64,000 bases of DNA, from NCBI GenBank assembly GCA_947095535.1, contig OX352772.1, positions 219,709,488 to 219,773,487 on the forward strand, read 5' to 3'. The stretch is from Poecilobothrus nobilitatus (Eukaryota; Arthropoda; Insecta; Diptera; Dolichopodidae). Every line of letters begins with the position of its first letter. Position 1 is the stretch's first letter. The notes under the pieces are model-generated. The model ran no database searches and was not told where the DNA came from. It saw only the letters and a program-made list of their open reading frames with translations. Both the position numbers and the translations under genes were made by a program. Shown here piece by piece: positions 11,650 through 20,609 of the stretch.

Positions 11650-12365
11650 ATGATTTTCCATTTTGAAAAATATTGATTTCATATTTCAAGAGAATTTTTG
11701 TGTTACATTGTTGCAAATTTGAATTCAATAAAATAATAAGTCAATTAGATATTACAACCAATGTCAATTATGGGAACATATTTTATAAATAATGAACACT
11801 GCCACGCCCAAAAGGCGGCATCGATATCATATCATAACATTACATATATAGTTAAAATCACTATAATATTTTTAAGAAACATTACCGGATTTTTTAAAAT
11901 TTTATAAACATATTATTTGTGTTGCAAATTTCAATTGAAAAATACTTAAAACTTACTAATTATCCTGTAAAAATTTTGTGAAAAAAATCAAAAAATAAAA
12001 TACAACATGTAGATTGTAATTAATTGGAATTGCATTTAATTTTTATTTGTATCAATTAAGTAAGATTACATAATATTTAGCATAAAAAGATTATAAAAAT
12101 CGAATAATTGAATAGTTTTTTTCGATGTTGATTTGTTAAAATAGCAATATAATAGGTTCCATGTTTTTATTCGTCTATGAAATCGGCTTCTGTCACGTGC
12201 GTATTGTTCATGTATTCCTTTTCGAGCAGATCTGTAAGCGTAATTCTAAGTGTATATAATATAAATTTTTAACTCCTCTTTAAAACGCACTTGTTTAATT
12301 TTGTTTTTACTGTTCATAATAATCGTAATACTTAAATGTAGGTTAAAATTTTTACTCTATAATAT
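11650..12365. other. Polinton internal non-coding stretch at the deletion site
   Basis: AT-rich, no readable protein in either strand. The missing polymerase end, and probably other Polinton genes, should have been here. Nothing recognisable remains. Confidence 0.55.
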
Positions 12366-12775
12366 GTTTTGTTTTAACAAATACATGTAAATTTTTAAAC
12401 AATTCTTCACAGCACATCTAAAATTATGCTTAGTATTATGTGCAGCAATAGCACACAAAGATTTGAAACGTGGTAATTTTTATAATGACAGTATTTCGTC
12501 ATTTAAATCAAATATTTTGCTGCTAGAAATGTATTTTTCCAAAAATGTTTTTTTATGAGCTCCTTTTACATAAATTTTGTCAGCTGGTTCCAGAAAGTAT
12601 TTAAGAATATTATGCACTTCTATATATTCCGTAAAACCACTATCCCAATTAAGTTCATTGATTTTGTCTCCGCAAAATTGAATGTTATATTTAGCGTCTT
12701 AATTAAGTTCTTCTTCTGGATGAGGTGGTTTAAAATGATACACTTATGGTAACAGGCTTCCTACTTCAAGGATAG
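12366..12775 (-). pseudogene. Conserved Polinton-associated protein, minus strand remnant
   Basis: Read on the minus strand from about 12760: VYHFKPPHPEEELN, stop, then FCGDKINELNWDSGF, VHNILKYFLEPADKIYVKGA and HKKTFLEKYISSSKIFDLN, stop, then a Cys/His-rich end (LCAIAAHNTKHNFRCAVKNC). The K-G-x-x-K-x-x-x-L/W pattern after IYVKG and the C-terminal H/C residues recall a protein family of unknown function that I associate with insect and cnidarian Polinton neighbourhoods, from memory. At least two in-frame stops. The plus-strand open stretch at 12555-12752 is its shadow. Confidence 0.55.
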
Positions 12776-13050
12776 CTAATTAAACAACAACAACAATTAA
12801 AACTTGTCCCGTCATGATAAAAGGATAGTTTAAGAATGATAATTGCATTTATATTTTTGCGTTTATATTCATTCTTAAAAAAAAAAGAAAAAGGAAAGGA
12901 AGGAAGGAACAAGAAGGAATATAATCGAATTTAGATTTTTGCGTTTATATTCATTAAAAAAAAAAAAAAAAAAAAAGGAAGGAAGAAAATTTTGTATAAA
13001 TATAGGTAACTAATGTCAATTCAACAATATTTTTAATATTCTTTTTCATC
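12776..13050. other. Non-coding spacer with a duplicated purine-rich block
   Basis: TTTTTGCGTTTATATTCATT followed by an A-run and GGAAGGAAG occurs twice (about 12852-12905 and 12932-12985). It is a local duplication with a poly-A tract, without coding potential. Confidence 0.65.
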
Positions 13051-13054
13051 CATT

Positions 13055-13157
13055 TACAATGATGGAGGCAGGTAATATATTTAGGTTGCGAAGCAATATT
13101 TTAAAAGATCCAATTTTGTTTTTGCACAAGAAAAGATTTAGACAATCTTAGCAAGAA
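13055..13157 (+). pseudogene. Short open start with MMEA, possible remnant gene start
   Basis: TTTACAATGATGGAGGCA here is identical to the start of the gene at 17127. The reading MMEAGNIFRLRSNILKD runs about 25-30 codons to a stop. The shared 18 bases span the context before and after the start codon. Either this is the cut-down start of a paralogue, or a shared promoter and start context used by two Polinton genes. Confidence 0.4.
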
Positions 13158-13159
13158 AT

Positions 13160-13480
13160 ATGAAACGTTTGAAGGCCAACCGACATATATTGCATCTATT
13201 AAAGAATTCTAAACCAAAGTTTAAGAACATAATTATTAAACATTGTGCTCCTGAAGTAATTAAAACGTTTTGTGAAATTTCGTTAAATATTTAAGGTAAT
13301 TGTAATTTGAGCAAAATAACAATTGGTAAGCTAAAAAAATATAAAAAGGAGCTCAGGGCGCTGATTTGTCGCAAAAAATCTCTTAACAACAAACGAAAGA
13401 TTATAGTTCAAAGAGGTGGATTTTTATCAACTGTTTTAAGTGTAGTACTATCAGGAATAATTGGAAAGTTTTTAAAATGA
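13160..13480 (+). pseudogene. Small Polinton protein with basic body and hydrophobic C-terminus, one stop
   Basis: 107 codons from the ATG at 13160 to TGA at 13478. The N-terminal third is basic (MKRLKANRHILHLLKN, then KNIIIKHCAPEVIKTF). An in-frame TAA at codon 45 falls where related proteins continue with a LKGN motif. The rest has a Lys-rich stretch and ends QRGGFLSTVLSVVLSGIIGK, a Gly-Gly followed by a hydrophobic helix. This small protein is recurrent in insect Polintons and has been proposed as virion-associated or membrane-active, but its role is unknown. It overlaps the next gene by ATGA, as in tightly packed Polinton gene blocks. One base change would separate this copy from an open frame. 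Confidence 0.65.
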
Positions 13481-14177
13481 ATAATAGTTCTTTTAATAAA
13501 ATGATAATATTAAAACCTCAAATTTACGAAAAACTTAAACAAAATTCTGACCTTGAACTAAATAAATTGAATACAAATATAGAAAAATTATGCTTAATAA
13601 AAATTTAAACAACATTCAAAAGTGGTATTTCATACGTCAAAATTTATTTAAAGCCCAAAACAAAAACAGAATAAAACCTACAAACAAAAAAGAAGAAAAA
13701 ATTAAAGTAATGGAATCAAAAGGAATTCAGACACGCCCAAAACCATTACTTAAAGATGAAGAAGCTCAAACAGATTTTGTCAAATACACGAACACAGGGA
13801 TGCAATTTCCTGAGCAGGAAAATTATAGGAAACCTTATGAAGAAGAAGTATTTGATGCCGAAATTCAAGATAATGTTTTTGCAAAAGCATTGTCTGCTAT
13901 GTCAGCTGGTGAACGCCTTAGAAAAAGAAAATCTATTAGAAATCAAAACTTTCAATTATTTGAAACATTTACAGGAGATATTATAACAGCTCCTTTAGAC
14001 AGTCTCAGTCCACCTTCGAAAAAAGAAAAAACTATAAATAGTGAAAATTTGAAAAGTCCTTCAAAACGTGTTTTACGATCAGCTAAAACAGGTGATACAG
14101 GTGTGGTTTGCACAATTGAATTTTCCAAATTCGTAAAACTAAATCAACCAGCACATGGACAACATACAAGTAAATGA
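13477..14177 (+). pseudogene. Polinton basic coiled-coil protein of unknown function, one frameshift
   Basis: Begins at the overlapping ATG 13477 (MNNSSFNKMIILKPQIYEKL), shifts frame near 13585-13590 and continues open to 14177. The centre has IQKWYFIRQNLFKAQ, the W-x-x-Y/F-x-Q-x-L pattern seen in a conserved Polinton protein found just before the penton gene. The tail is Lys/Arg-rich (GERLRKRKSIRNQ, SPPSKKEK, SPSKRVLRSAKTG), suggesting nuclear import or nucleic acid binding. Its last 23 bases overlap the penton gene. Molecular role unknown. Confidence 0.65.
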
Positions 14178-15081
14178 TGATTTTTATGTTACTTTACTTA
14201 GTGATTCATCTATGAATTATTACTCTGAAAATTCGTTATCCAGTTTCACTAATAAAATGAATCAACATATTATGTGTAATTCTAATTGGCAAGTTGGTGT
14301 TTCCGAAATATATATAAATGACTTTATTCCAAATGTATACGGAAAGAAATGGGAACAAAGTACTAAAATATTTATTAAAGGTAGAAAAACAAATTCAATT
14401 GTAGGAACTTCATACATTCCATACAATAAAGAGAAAAAAACAATATGTGATTGGAAAGTTTTCTTATTACCAACATTATTTCTAAATTTGAAACCCTTAT
14501 TGGGGAATTCAAGAAAAGAGATAGAACGGCACTTAATGTGGCAAATTTTTAATTTTATAAATGATGATACAAATTACGTTCAACGAAATAAAGCTGAAGA
14601 TTTACCTTCAAATTTAAATTATAATACTTTATGCGTTAGCAAACCGAAAATTGAAATAAAAGTGAGAGCAAATTTTACTTATACTTTGGAGAGTCTTTTA
14701 AAAACTTGTTTTAATCAGGTTGCAATGCATGTAAAAGAATTTAAAAAGTATAAAACTCGTATGATTGAAGCTTATAGTAAATATTTTGAAAGTTTATCAT
14801 TATTTCCAATTGTTAAACCTGACATGTTTTTTGTATATAATGATATAATTGAACCCCAAAATATTTGTGGTAAAGAATTAAGGTATCTAAGAACAGTTAA
14901 TATACCAAATTCTTTGAATGATACGGTCAAAAAGTTTAAAAATATTCAGTATTGCGATGTAGAAAAATCTTTTGATAGTATTTCCGTACTTTTATGCGAT
15001 AAATATGGCTATAAAATAGCATTCTCAGATAGTAGAGTTCCTACAAAAATTCTATTGCATTTCAAAAAAGTATATAAATAA
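14155..15081 (+). CDS. Polinton penton-like minor capsid protein
   Basis: 308 codons, open throughout, starting inside the end of the upstream gene. The N-terminal motif FYVTLLSDSSMNYY then ENSLSSFTNKM, followed by NWQVGVSEIYI, is the signature of the Polinton minor capsid (penton) protein. The C-terminal half has FFVYNDIIEPQ, LRYLRTVNIP and a last strand ending LLHFKKV, all typical. By family knowledge it has a single jelly-roll fold and would occupy the fivefold vertices of a virus-like particle. The major capsid partner is missing from this copy, so it cannot build a capsid alone. It is the best preserved gene in the Polinton. Confidence 0.85.
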   Translation: MDNIQVNDDFYVTLLSDSSMNYYSENSLSSFTNKMNQHIMCNSNWQVGVSEIYINDFIPNVYGKKWEQSTKIFIKGRKTNSIVGTSYIPYNKEKKTICDWKVFLLPTLFLNLKPLLGNSRKEIERHLMWQIFNFINDDTNYVQRNKAEDLPSNLNYNTLCVSKPKIEIKVRANFTYTLESLLKTCFNQVAMHVKEFKKYKTRMIEAYSKYFESLSLFPIVKPDMFFVYNDIIEPQNICGKELRYLRTVNIPNSLNDTVKKFKNIQYCDVEKSFDSISVLLCDKYGYKIAFSDSRVPTKILLHFKKVYK

Positions 15082-15111
15082 ACTATACATTAATAAGATT
15101 ATATTATTCAG

Positions 15112-15139
15112 CATGGAACGGATGTACTATAAATATTAT
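15112..15139 (+). pseudogene. N-terminal codons of the minor-capsid-like gene, cut by a SINE-like insert
   Basis: ATGGAACGGATGTACTATAA after the penton gene reads MERMYYKYY. The matching protein body resumes at 16128 (SQSGKGFENIG). A short Met-Tyr-Tyr start before a Ser/Gly-Gly stretch is what related Polinton proteins show, so this is likely its first exon-like piece, separated by the inserted sequence. Confidence 0.4.
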
Positions 15140-15509
15140 TTATTTATTTTTTTTTTTTTTTCCTAAGGGAGGTGGGAATCTTCCAAAGACACCAAGAATT
15201 TCCCTTGGTAGTGTCAGATTCTTACTGACTAAACCCACCTCCCCCTTTAGCAAATATAGTGGGATGAAACCCTTACCTGCGAACGCAGTATATTGGCTAG
15301 GGAGTAGGGATAGGAAAGGATAGGAAAATGGATACGGAAACATTGAATTGGGAGTGGGACTGTAAGGAAAACAATGAATCCGCATATTATTATTTTACTA
15401 ACAGTGACTAAAGCCGTCACAACAGTTACAACATGTAGTAGTAGTATATATATATTACTACATGAGGTAATTATTAAAGGCAACCCCCACTGTCACTGTA
15501 GCGGCTGTT

Positions 15510-15922
15510 ATTATTGCTATTAATATTCTTATTAATATTATTATTATTTTACTACAGCGCCATCAGTGGATTACAACGTGCAGCAATATATAACCCTTAC
15601 TTACATGATATAACCAAAGATAGCCCCACTGTAGTAGCTATTATTATTATTATAATTATTGTTATTATTACTATTACAATTATTATTATTATTATTATAA
15701 TTATTGTTATATTATTTGTACTCTATTATACTATTTAATTATTGTACTATTATTATTGTTATTATTATTACTATTATTATTATTTTACCACAGAGTTAGC
15801 GCCATCAGTGGATTACAACGTGCAGCAGTATATTACACCTTACTTGCATGATATAACCAAAGATGGCTCCACTATAGTAGCTATTATTATTATTACTATT
15901 ATTATTATTATTATTATTATTA

Positions 15923-15960
<38 letters not shown>

Positions 15961-16005
15961 ATTATTATTGTTAATATTAATATTAATATTAGTAATAATT
16001 AATTA
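15510..16005. repeat. ATT/AAT microsatellites with a duplicated module
   Basis: Two long (ATT)n tracts alternate with two copies of a module containing GCCATCAGTGGATTACAACG (15560-15645 and 15800-15885). Unit plus microsatellite is about 240 bp and present twice. Long hydrophobic Ile/Tyr readings here are artefacts of the microsatellite. Confidence 0.85.
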
Positions 16006-16053
16006 TACGATATACATTATTACGATATAAAAGTACTACATATTTTTTATTTA

Positions 16054-16126
16054 TGACCTGACCGGGGTTTGAACCCAAGACCCTTCGATTGAAAGGTTGG
16101 CGACTTAACCACTGCGCCATGAGTCA
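16054..16126 (-). ncRNA. tRNA-like SINE head (RNA polymerase III promoter)
   Basis: On the minus strand, TGGCGCAGTGGTTAAGT is a good A box with a strong GGCG/CGCC D stem, and GGGTTCAAACCC is a good B box. The anticodon arm is CCTT-loop-AAGG, but the loop lacks the usual C-U before the anticodon. The acceptor stem pairs only at five of seven positions. It is therefore a tRNA-derived head rather than a working tRNA gene. Confidence 0.65.
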
Positions 16127-16127
16127 A

Positions 16128-16538
16128 TCAGGAAAAGGTTTTGAAAACATCGGCTTCTTATTATATTCAACCGTACGATATCAAAGAGGTCGCGGGTTGG
16201 GAAGTTTCTTTGGAGGTCTTTTGAGATATTTAAAACCAATTATTGTATACGGAGCAAATTTATTTAAAAAAGAAACAATTAATTTTGGTATAAATGCACT
16301 TTCTGATTTAGCATCTGGAGGAAATGTAAAAGAAGTTTTTCAAGATAGGGGAAAAGAAATTGTTAAAAATGTAAGGCGAGGAGCTGTTCAAAAACTCAAT
16401 GAAATGAATGGTTCTGGAATAAGAAAGAGAAAAGCTATAAAAAGGCTTTTTAAAAAAAATTTAAATTATTCTGTCGCAAAACGACCTAAAGTTAAAAGTA
16501 GGAAAAGTAAGAAAAAAGTGAAAGATATTTTTGATTAA
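16128..16538 (+). CDS. Polinton minor-capsid-like protein, 5' truncated by the insert
   Basis: Open from 16089 through 16538, but codons before 16128 come from the SINE head. The genuine part reads SQSGKGFENIG, then RYQRGRGLGSFFGGLLRYLK. The GRGLGSFFGG-L-R-x-L-K-P motif followed by an amphipathic helical region (NFGINALSDLASGGNVKEVF) is conserved in a Polinton protein likely to be a minor virion component. The C-terminus is very basic (RKRKAIKRLFKK, KRPKVKSRKSKKK), consistent with DNA or nuclear binding. About 137 residues remain. It sits between penton and protease genes as expected. Confidence 0.7.
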   Translation, partial: SGKGFENIGFLLYSTVRYQRGRGLGSFFGGLLRYLKPIIVYGANLFKKETINFGINALSDLASGGNVKEVFQDRGKEIVKNVRRGAVQKLNEMNGSGIRKRKAIKRLFKKNLNYSVAKRPKVKSRKSKKKVKDIFD

Positions 16539-16539
16539 A

Positions 16540-17100
16540 ATGACTGAGTGTATGAAATCAGAGCTAGATATTTTTAGAATACCACCTATTCAATCTAGTA
16601 TAGGTGGAAAATAGTATCTTGGAAATTTTAAAATGTAATAGAATCACCAATAATTTTTTTAAAGGGGTTTTTGCGTTAGATAAAATACCTTCAATAACGG
16701 AAAAGCCAAGCTTTTTATTGTAAATACTGATAAAGCAAAAGATCCAGGAACTCATTGGTTAGCGATCTATATACCTATAAATGGTTGTGCAGAATATTTT
16801 GATTCTTATGGTAGAAAACCATGCAAAGCTGAAATTTAAAAAATTTTAGAACATAAATGTGTTATTTATAATAACAAACAATTACAAAGCAATTTTTCAG
16901 ATGAGTGTGGAGAATATTGTTGCGTTTACTCATGGTATAGATGTAACAGTCATAGTATGAACAATTTCTTGAATAAATTCAGTAAAGAGGATCATATAAA
17001 AAACGATAAATTAAATAATCTAAAAACATTTAAAAAATTATTTGGAAAATATAACTTCCTGCAATCTTGCAATCCAAAAGCAATAAAACATATTAAATAA
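16540..17100 (+). pseudogene. Polinton adenovirus-type cysteine protease (PRO), broken
   Basis: Starts at ATG 16540 (MTECMKSELDIFRIPP). Conserved blocks follow: FKGVFALDKIPS (about 16660-16695), LFIVNTDKAKDPGTHWLAIY with the catalytic His in GTHW (about 16710-16770), EYFDSYGRKPC with the Asp, and SDECGEYCCVYSW with the catalytic Cys (about 16900-16935). A TAG/TAA near 16611-16650 and a TAA after KAEI (16838) interrupt the frame, and it shifts near 16700. By family knowledge this ULP1/adenain-like protease matures the virion proteins. This copy is dead, yet all three catalytic residues can still be read. Confidence 0.85.
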
Positions 17101-17126
17101 TATATTAAAGAACTAGTTTATTTACA

Positions 17127-17726
17127 ATGATGGAGGCACAACGTAGTAACGTAGTTTCGTTATTATTGAGTTATACATATTTTCTAAATAAAAGTCACAC
17201 TCTAAAAATTTCAGTTGGTTTGGATGTAAATTCTTTTGAAGTTACAGTAATATTTCATCGTATTGGAAAAAAATCACTTTCTTTAACATATAATGAATGG
17301 AATAAATTCTATAATAAATGGAATAAATTATTGTGTAAACAAGCAATTAAGAAAAGAAAACTATGTTTGCCAGTTGGTTTACGATCTACTGTAGGTCAAT
17401 GTCTAAGTATCAACAAAGAAGAAGCTGAGGTATTAAACGACATAATTGATTTTCTTCATGTGGTAACTAAGTACAACAAAATCGCAGAACAATGTGTAAA
17501 AGAATATGTTAACAGGTACATTGACCTTTGTGAAAAAAAGCAACTGGTAAAGTTACAAGAAGAAATTTACATTCCAATGCAGAGATATACAGTACAATGT
17601 AACTTTTCAAGATTGTTTTTTGAAATACCTATTATTTTGAAAGAAAAGATATGTAATATTTTAAATGAACAAACATCACTAGAAAACGAAGTTGTAATAA
17701 ATAAAAATTCACTGTATAACTATTAG
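17127..17726 (+). CDS. Unknown Polinton protein at the right end
   Basis: 199 codons from ATG 17127 (MMEAQRSNVV), open. The middle has a pattern of alternating hydrophobic residues, then LSLTYNEWNKFYNKWNKL (W-x-x-F/Y pairs), resembling a small Polinton protein of unknown role. The last codons run into the right terminal repeat (starts 17713), so the original C-terminus may have differed. The start context TTTACAATGATGGAGGCA is repeated at 13050. No enzyme motif, signal peptide or membrane segment is evident. Confidence 0.6.
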   Translation: MMEAQRSNVVSLLLSYTYFLNKSHTLKISVGLDVNSFEVTVIFHRIGKKSLSLTYNEWNKFYNKWNKLLCKQAIKKRKLCLPVGLRSTVGQCLSINKEEAEVLNDIIDFLHVVTKYNKIAEQCVKEYVNRYIDLCEKKQLVKLQEEIYIPMQRYTVQCNFSRLFFEIPIILKEKICNILNEQTSLENEVVINKNSLYNY

Positions 17727-18824
17727 TTGTAATTCAAACACATTTGAACGGCAGAGTTAAACTCCTGCATCAAAATAAATTATATTAGAAGGACCAATTT
17801 GTTAAAACTATAAAATTATTCCAATAAATAAAAAATATTATTAACTGTTCATAAAAACTTGTTTCATTTTAAGTTCATTTTATTTAAATTTTTTTTAGTT
17901 TTTAAAAAATATTTATTTTCTTCTGTTTTCGTTTAGGTTAACAGGTTTTAATTATTTTCATCGATCACTCATTTTCTCACTCATCACTCAAAAGTAAAAG
18001 TAAACGTAAAAATAAAATAAAAAAAAATAAAAACAAATTATATTTTGCATTTAACTTAAATTTGGGGAACTTCAATACTTTGTTAAACTTAATATGATAC
18101 GTCATTCGGATTTTTTCATTATCAAAATTTTTGTTATATTTACAAAGGTATTTTGCATTTACAAAGGTTTTTTGCATTTAACTTCAAAATTTATAGTAAT
18201 TATTTGACAAACAAGCTATATTTAAAAAAAAAAAATTTTTTCTTTTTCAATCAATACCTACAGGACGTATTATTAAACATACCTATAATTATTTTTTTTT
18301 TGTGCTTGTTGAAATTTAAATATAAATAAAAATAAAATGCACGCAATTTTTTTTAATAAAAAATTTCCTTCTGTTTTCATTACTGCCTGTTACAATAAAC
18401 ACAAAAATGTATTTAAACTAGATTCCCTTTTAGGGAACGGGGAGGGGCATTGACCCTAAACAATAATAAAACATGGGAAGGGGTCAATGACCCCAAACAA
18501 TAACAAAAAATGAGAAAGAAGGCATAGGCCCCAAATAATAATAAAAACATGAGAAGAAAGGTATTGGCCCCAAAACAATAATAAAAAACATGGAAAGGAG
18601 TCATTGTCCCCAAACAATAACAAAAACATGAGAAGAAAGATATTGGCCCCAAACAATAATAAAAATATGGTAAGGGGTCATTGCCCCAACAAGTTGTCTT
18701 AAACCTCTTAACATACTCCTACTACCCAACAACCAAGTTATCATAAATAACCTTAATGGCAAGTGCCTTCCTGACACGCCTAAACCGGTTTTTCTTCCCA
18801 GTCTAAAGTAGCCCAATACCTACT
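17713..18824 (-). repeat. Right terminal inverted repeat of the Polinton
   Basis: 1112 bp, reverse complement of 7014-8102, ending CCAATACCTACT. The subterminal tandem array (18430-18690) has about seven units against about five in the left repeat, which explains most of the length difference. Confidence 0.95.
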
Positions 18825-18830
18825 CCTGTG
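18825..18830. repeat. Target site duplication of the Polinton, right
   Basis: CCTGTG, identical to 7008-7013. Removing the Polinton plus one copy rejoins the LINE reading GVPQ-GTILGP. Confidence 0.9.
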
Positions 18831-20401
18831 GTACACCTGTAGAAATTGTTTTTCCTACACTCAGAGAAATGTTAATGCGTAACATTTGCATGCGACCCTT
18901 GAGGTATGATTTGAAAAAATTTAATTGATTTGTTGAAAAATTTAAGTTTGATAATTTCCTAAGTAAAATATCGTGATCAACACAGTCAAAAGCTTTCTTG
19001 ATATCAAGAAAAACACAACTGACATATTTCCCAATATCTATATTTTTTGAAATAAAATTGTTTAAGTCAGGACACGCCGCTGTTGTATTTGAATTTTGCT
19101 CGAACCCATACTGCCTTTCACCTAGAATTTGATTGTTAGTTATAAAAGTATTATGGCTATTTTTAATTATGTTTTCCAAAATTTTGGAAAAGGCAGGAAG
19201 GATAGAAATGGGCCGGTAATTCGAACAGTCAGTTACCAAACCGTTTTTAAAGATAGGGGTTACAATAGCAGGTTTTAGAGAACCAGGAAAAGAAGGAGTT
19301 AGAAAAGCTCTATTTGTGAATTTTACAAGAAGAGGAGTCAGATAAACTTCAAATTTTTGTATTAATTTAGTAGAAATATTGTCACATCCCGTGGCAGCTG
19401 CCGAATTGAGCGATTTTTTAAATGCATTTACTTCTTCTGCGGTCGCGGGAGATAATTGAAAGTTATTGAAAATATTCCTGCGGAATTAGTTTATGTACTG
19501 AACATCGATTTTGTTTAAGAGTTATTACCATAATTTAACACCTTTATAAAATAATTATTAAAAGCCGTAGTGATTTCCTTTTCCTCTTCAATTACCTTGT
19601 TATTGCAATTTATCACTTTGATAGGTTTACTGAATTGTCCGTATTGAACATTATTTTTTTGTAGCATACCCACAATTTTTTACTATTTGCAGTATTATTA
19701 ACAATTTCATTTGAAAAAAAAATTTTTTGACTCAATTATTAGTGCTTTAACTTTATTTTTATAATTTTTGTAGAGAAAATCAATATGGGCATCATCTGGA
19801 TATTTCCTTTTGTCTTTAAAGAACGAATCTCTTACTTTCACTAAATATTTCGTCAGTAATCCACTCTCTTTTATTTACCTTTTTTCTTATAGGAATACGC
19901 TGAGTATTGTGATTAATTCTTTCAGAAAGTTTATTTATCACAGAATTAATGTTATCATGAGAATTTAGGTTACTCCGAAAATTAATGTTATCAATGTTAT
20001 CATAATTTAAAATTGTCTTCATAAAATTATTTCACTCAGTAACCGATTTTTCATCAATACTTATAAAAAACATTTGGTAATCTGAGAGGAAGCAGTCTAA
20101 TACATAAAAGGAGTATTTTTTTCTGTCATATCAGATATCAAATGATCAATAATAGTTTTTGAAGTCCTTCCGAACCTAGTAGAAAATTACTCAGAGATTC
20201 TATAATAAATTAAAAACCCATTAGTTAACAGTGTATTCGTATATGCAATAATATCTGAATTATCTATTTGTAATATATTTGGATTAATATCTCCCACAAT
20301 GAGTGATTTCTTAAATTGAAAAATGATTTCATCTATTTTATTAATAAATAAATCAAAACGAGTTTCGTGTGATCTGTATATTCCAAATATATTAATATTT
20401 T
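18831..20401 (-). pseudogene. ORF2 of the CR1-like LINE, endonuclease end and first half of RT
   Basis: Minus-strand reading from 20401: INIFGIYRSHETRFD and LIVGDINPNIL, the GD-x-N motif of an apurinic-type endonuclease. A linker region carries KREWITDEI, then RT with NYRPISILPAFSKILE, YGFEQNSNTTAA, FLDIKKAFDCVDHDIL (catalytic FxDxxKAFD) and STGVPQ at 18831, where the Polinton interrupts. Frameshifts near 19240-19820 and 20020-20190 and a premature stop after the endonuclease fragment make it inactive. The endonuclease N-terminal half is absent because BEL sequence starts at 20402. Confidence 0.8.
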
Positions 20402-20479
20402 TGGGCAACGTTTAGTGCAGCAATTCTGGGAGCAGTGACAAAAGGAATATATATCTCGTGTGCAAGAGCGTTCTAAATG
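20402..20479 (+). pseudogene. BEL/Pao Pol C-terminal domain, left piece
   Basis: Reads GQRLVQQFWEQ, stop, QKEYISRVQERSKW, matching the family pattern W-x-x-v-q-x-l-x-x-x-F-W-x-x-W-x-x-E-Y-L-x-x-L-Q-x-R-x-K-W. The stop is a TGA at the second conserved Trp. The next part of the domain is found 6.8 kb away at 27289. Confidence 0.7.
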
Positions 20480-20609
20480 GTTGGTTGGTTGGTTGGTTTA
20501 CGTGGCTGGTGCTGTCAACCATGACAAGACCACAATTAGCGCGTTAGCACCGTTTTGCTACCACCTCCGTGACCACAAGGCTTATATTTAGGGTATAACG
20601 GATTTAGGT

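Larger units (their letters stand above)
15140..16127 (-). mobile_element. SINE-like insertion(s) with tRNA-related head and AAT microsatellite
   Basis: On the minus strand the block starts with a tRNA-like head (16126-16054), continues through long AAT repeats with two copies of a 90-bp module, and ends with a 3' part containing GGGAGGTGGGTTTAGTCAGT (about 15250-15230), then a poly-A tail (the T-run at 15149-15163). Head, body and A-tail in this order fit a tRNA-derived SINE, perhaps two SINEs fused. No target duplication was found. It separates the start and body of a Polinton gene. Confidence 0.6.
7014..18824 (+). mobile_element. Polinton/Maverick DNA transposon, degenerate
   Basis: 11.8 kb with terminal inverted repeats of 1089 and 1112 bp starting AGTAGGTATTGGGC and a 6-bp target duplication. 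Genes recognised from left to right are: DNA polymerase B (plus), a conserved unknown (minus), a small hydrophobic-tail protein, a basic coiled-coil protein, a penton-like protein, a minor-capsid-like protein, a cysteine protease and a terminal unknown (all plus). Polintons normally measure 15-20 kb and also encode a retroviral-type integrase, an FtsK-like packaging ATPase and a major capsid protein. None of those three is present. The gap at 11.65-13.05 kb is the likely site of internal deletion. A SINE-like insert sits at about 15.14-16.13 kb. Confidence 0.95.

Noticed and set aside
15514..16002. Two open frames of 74 and 86 codons rich in Ile and Tyr
   Set aside because: They are translations of (ATT)n microsatellite tracts with a duplicated module; no gene.
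16054..16126. A tRNA gene on the minus strand
   Set aside because: A and B boxes are good, but the anticodon loop and acceptor stem are not, and the sequence heads a SINE-like unit; listed as tRNA-like.
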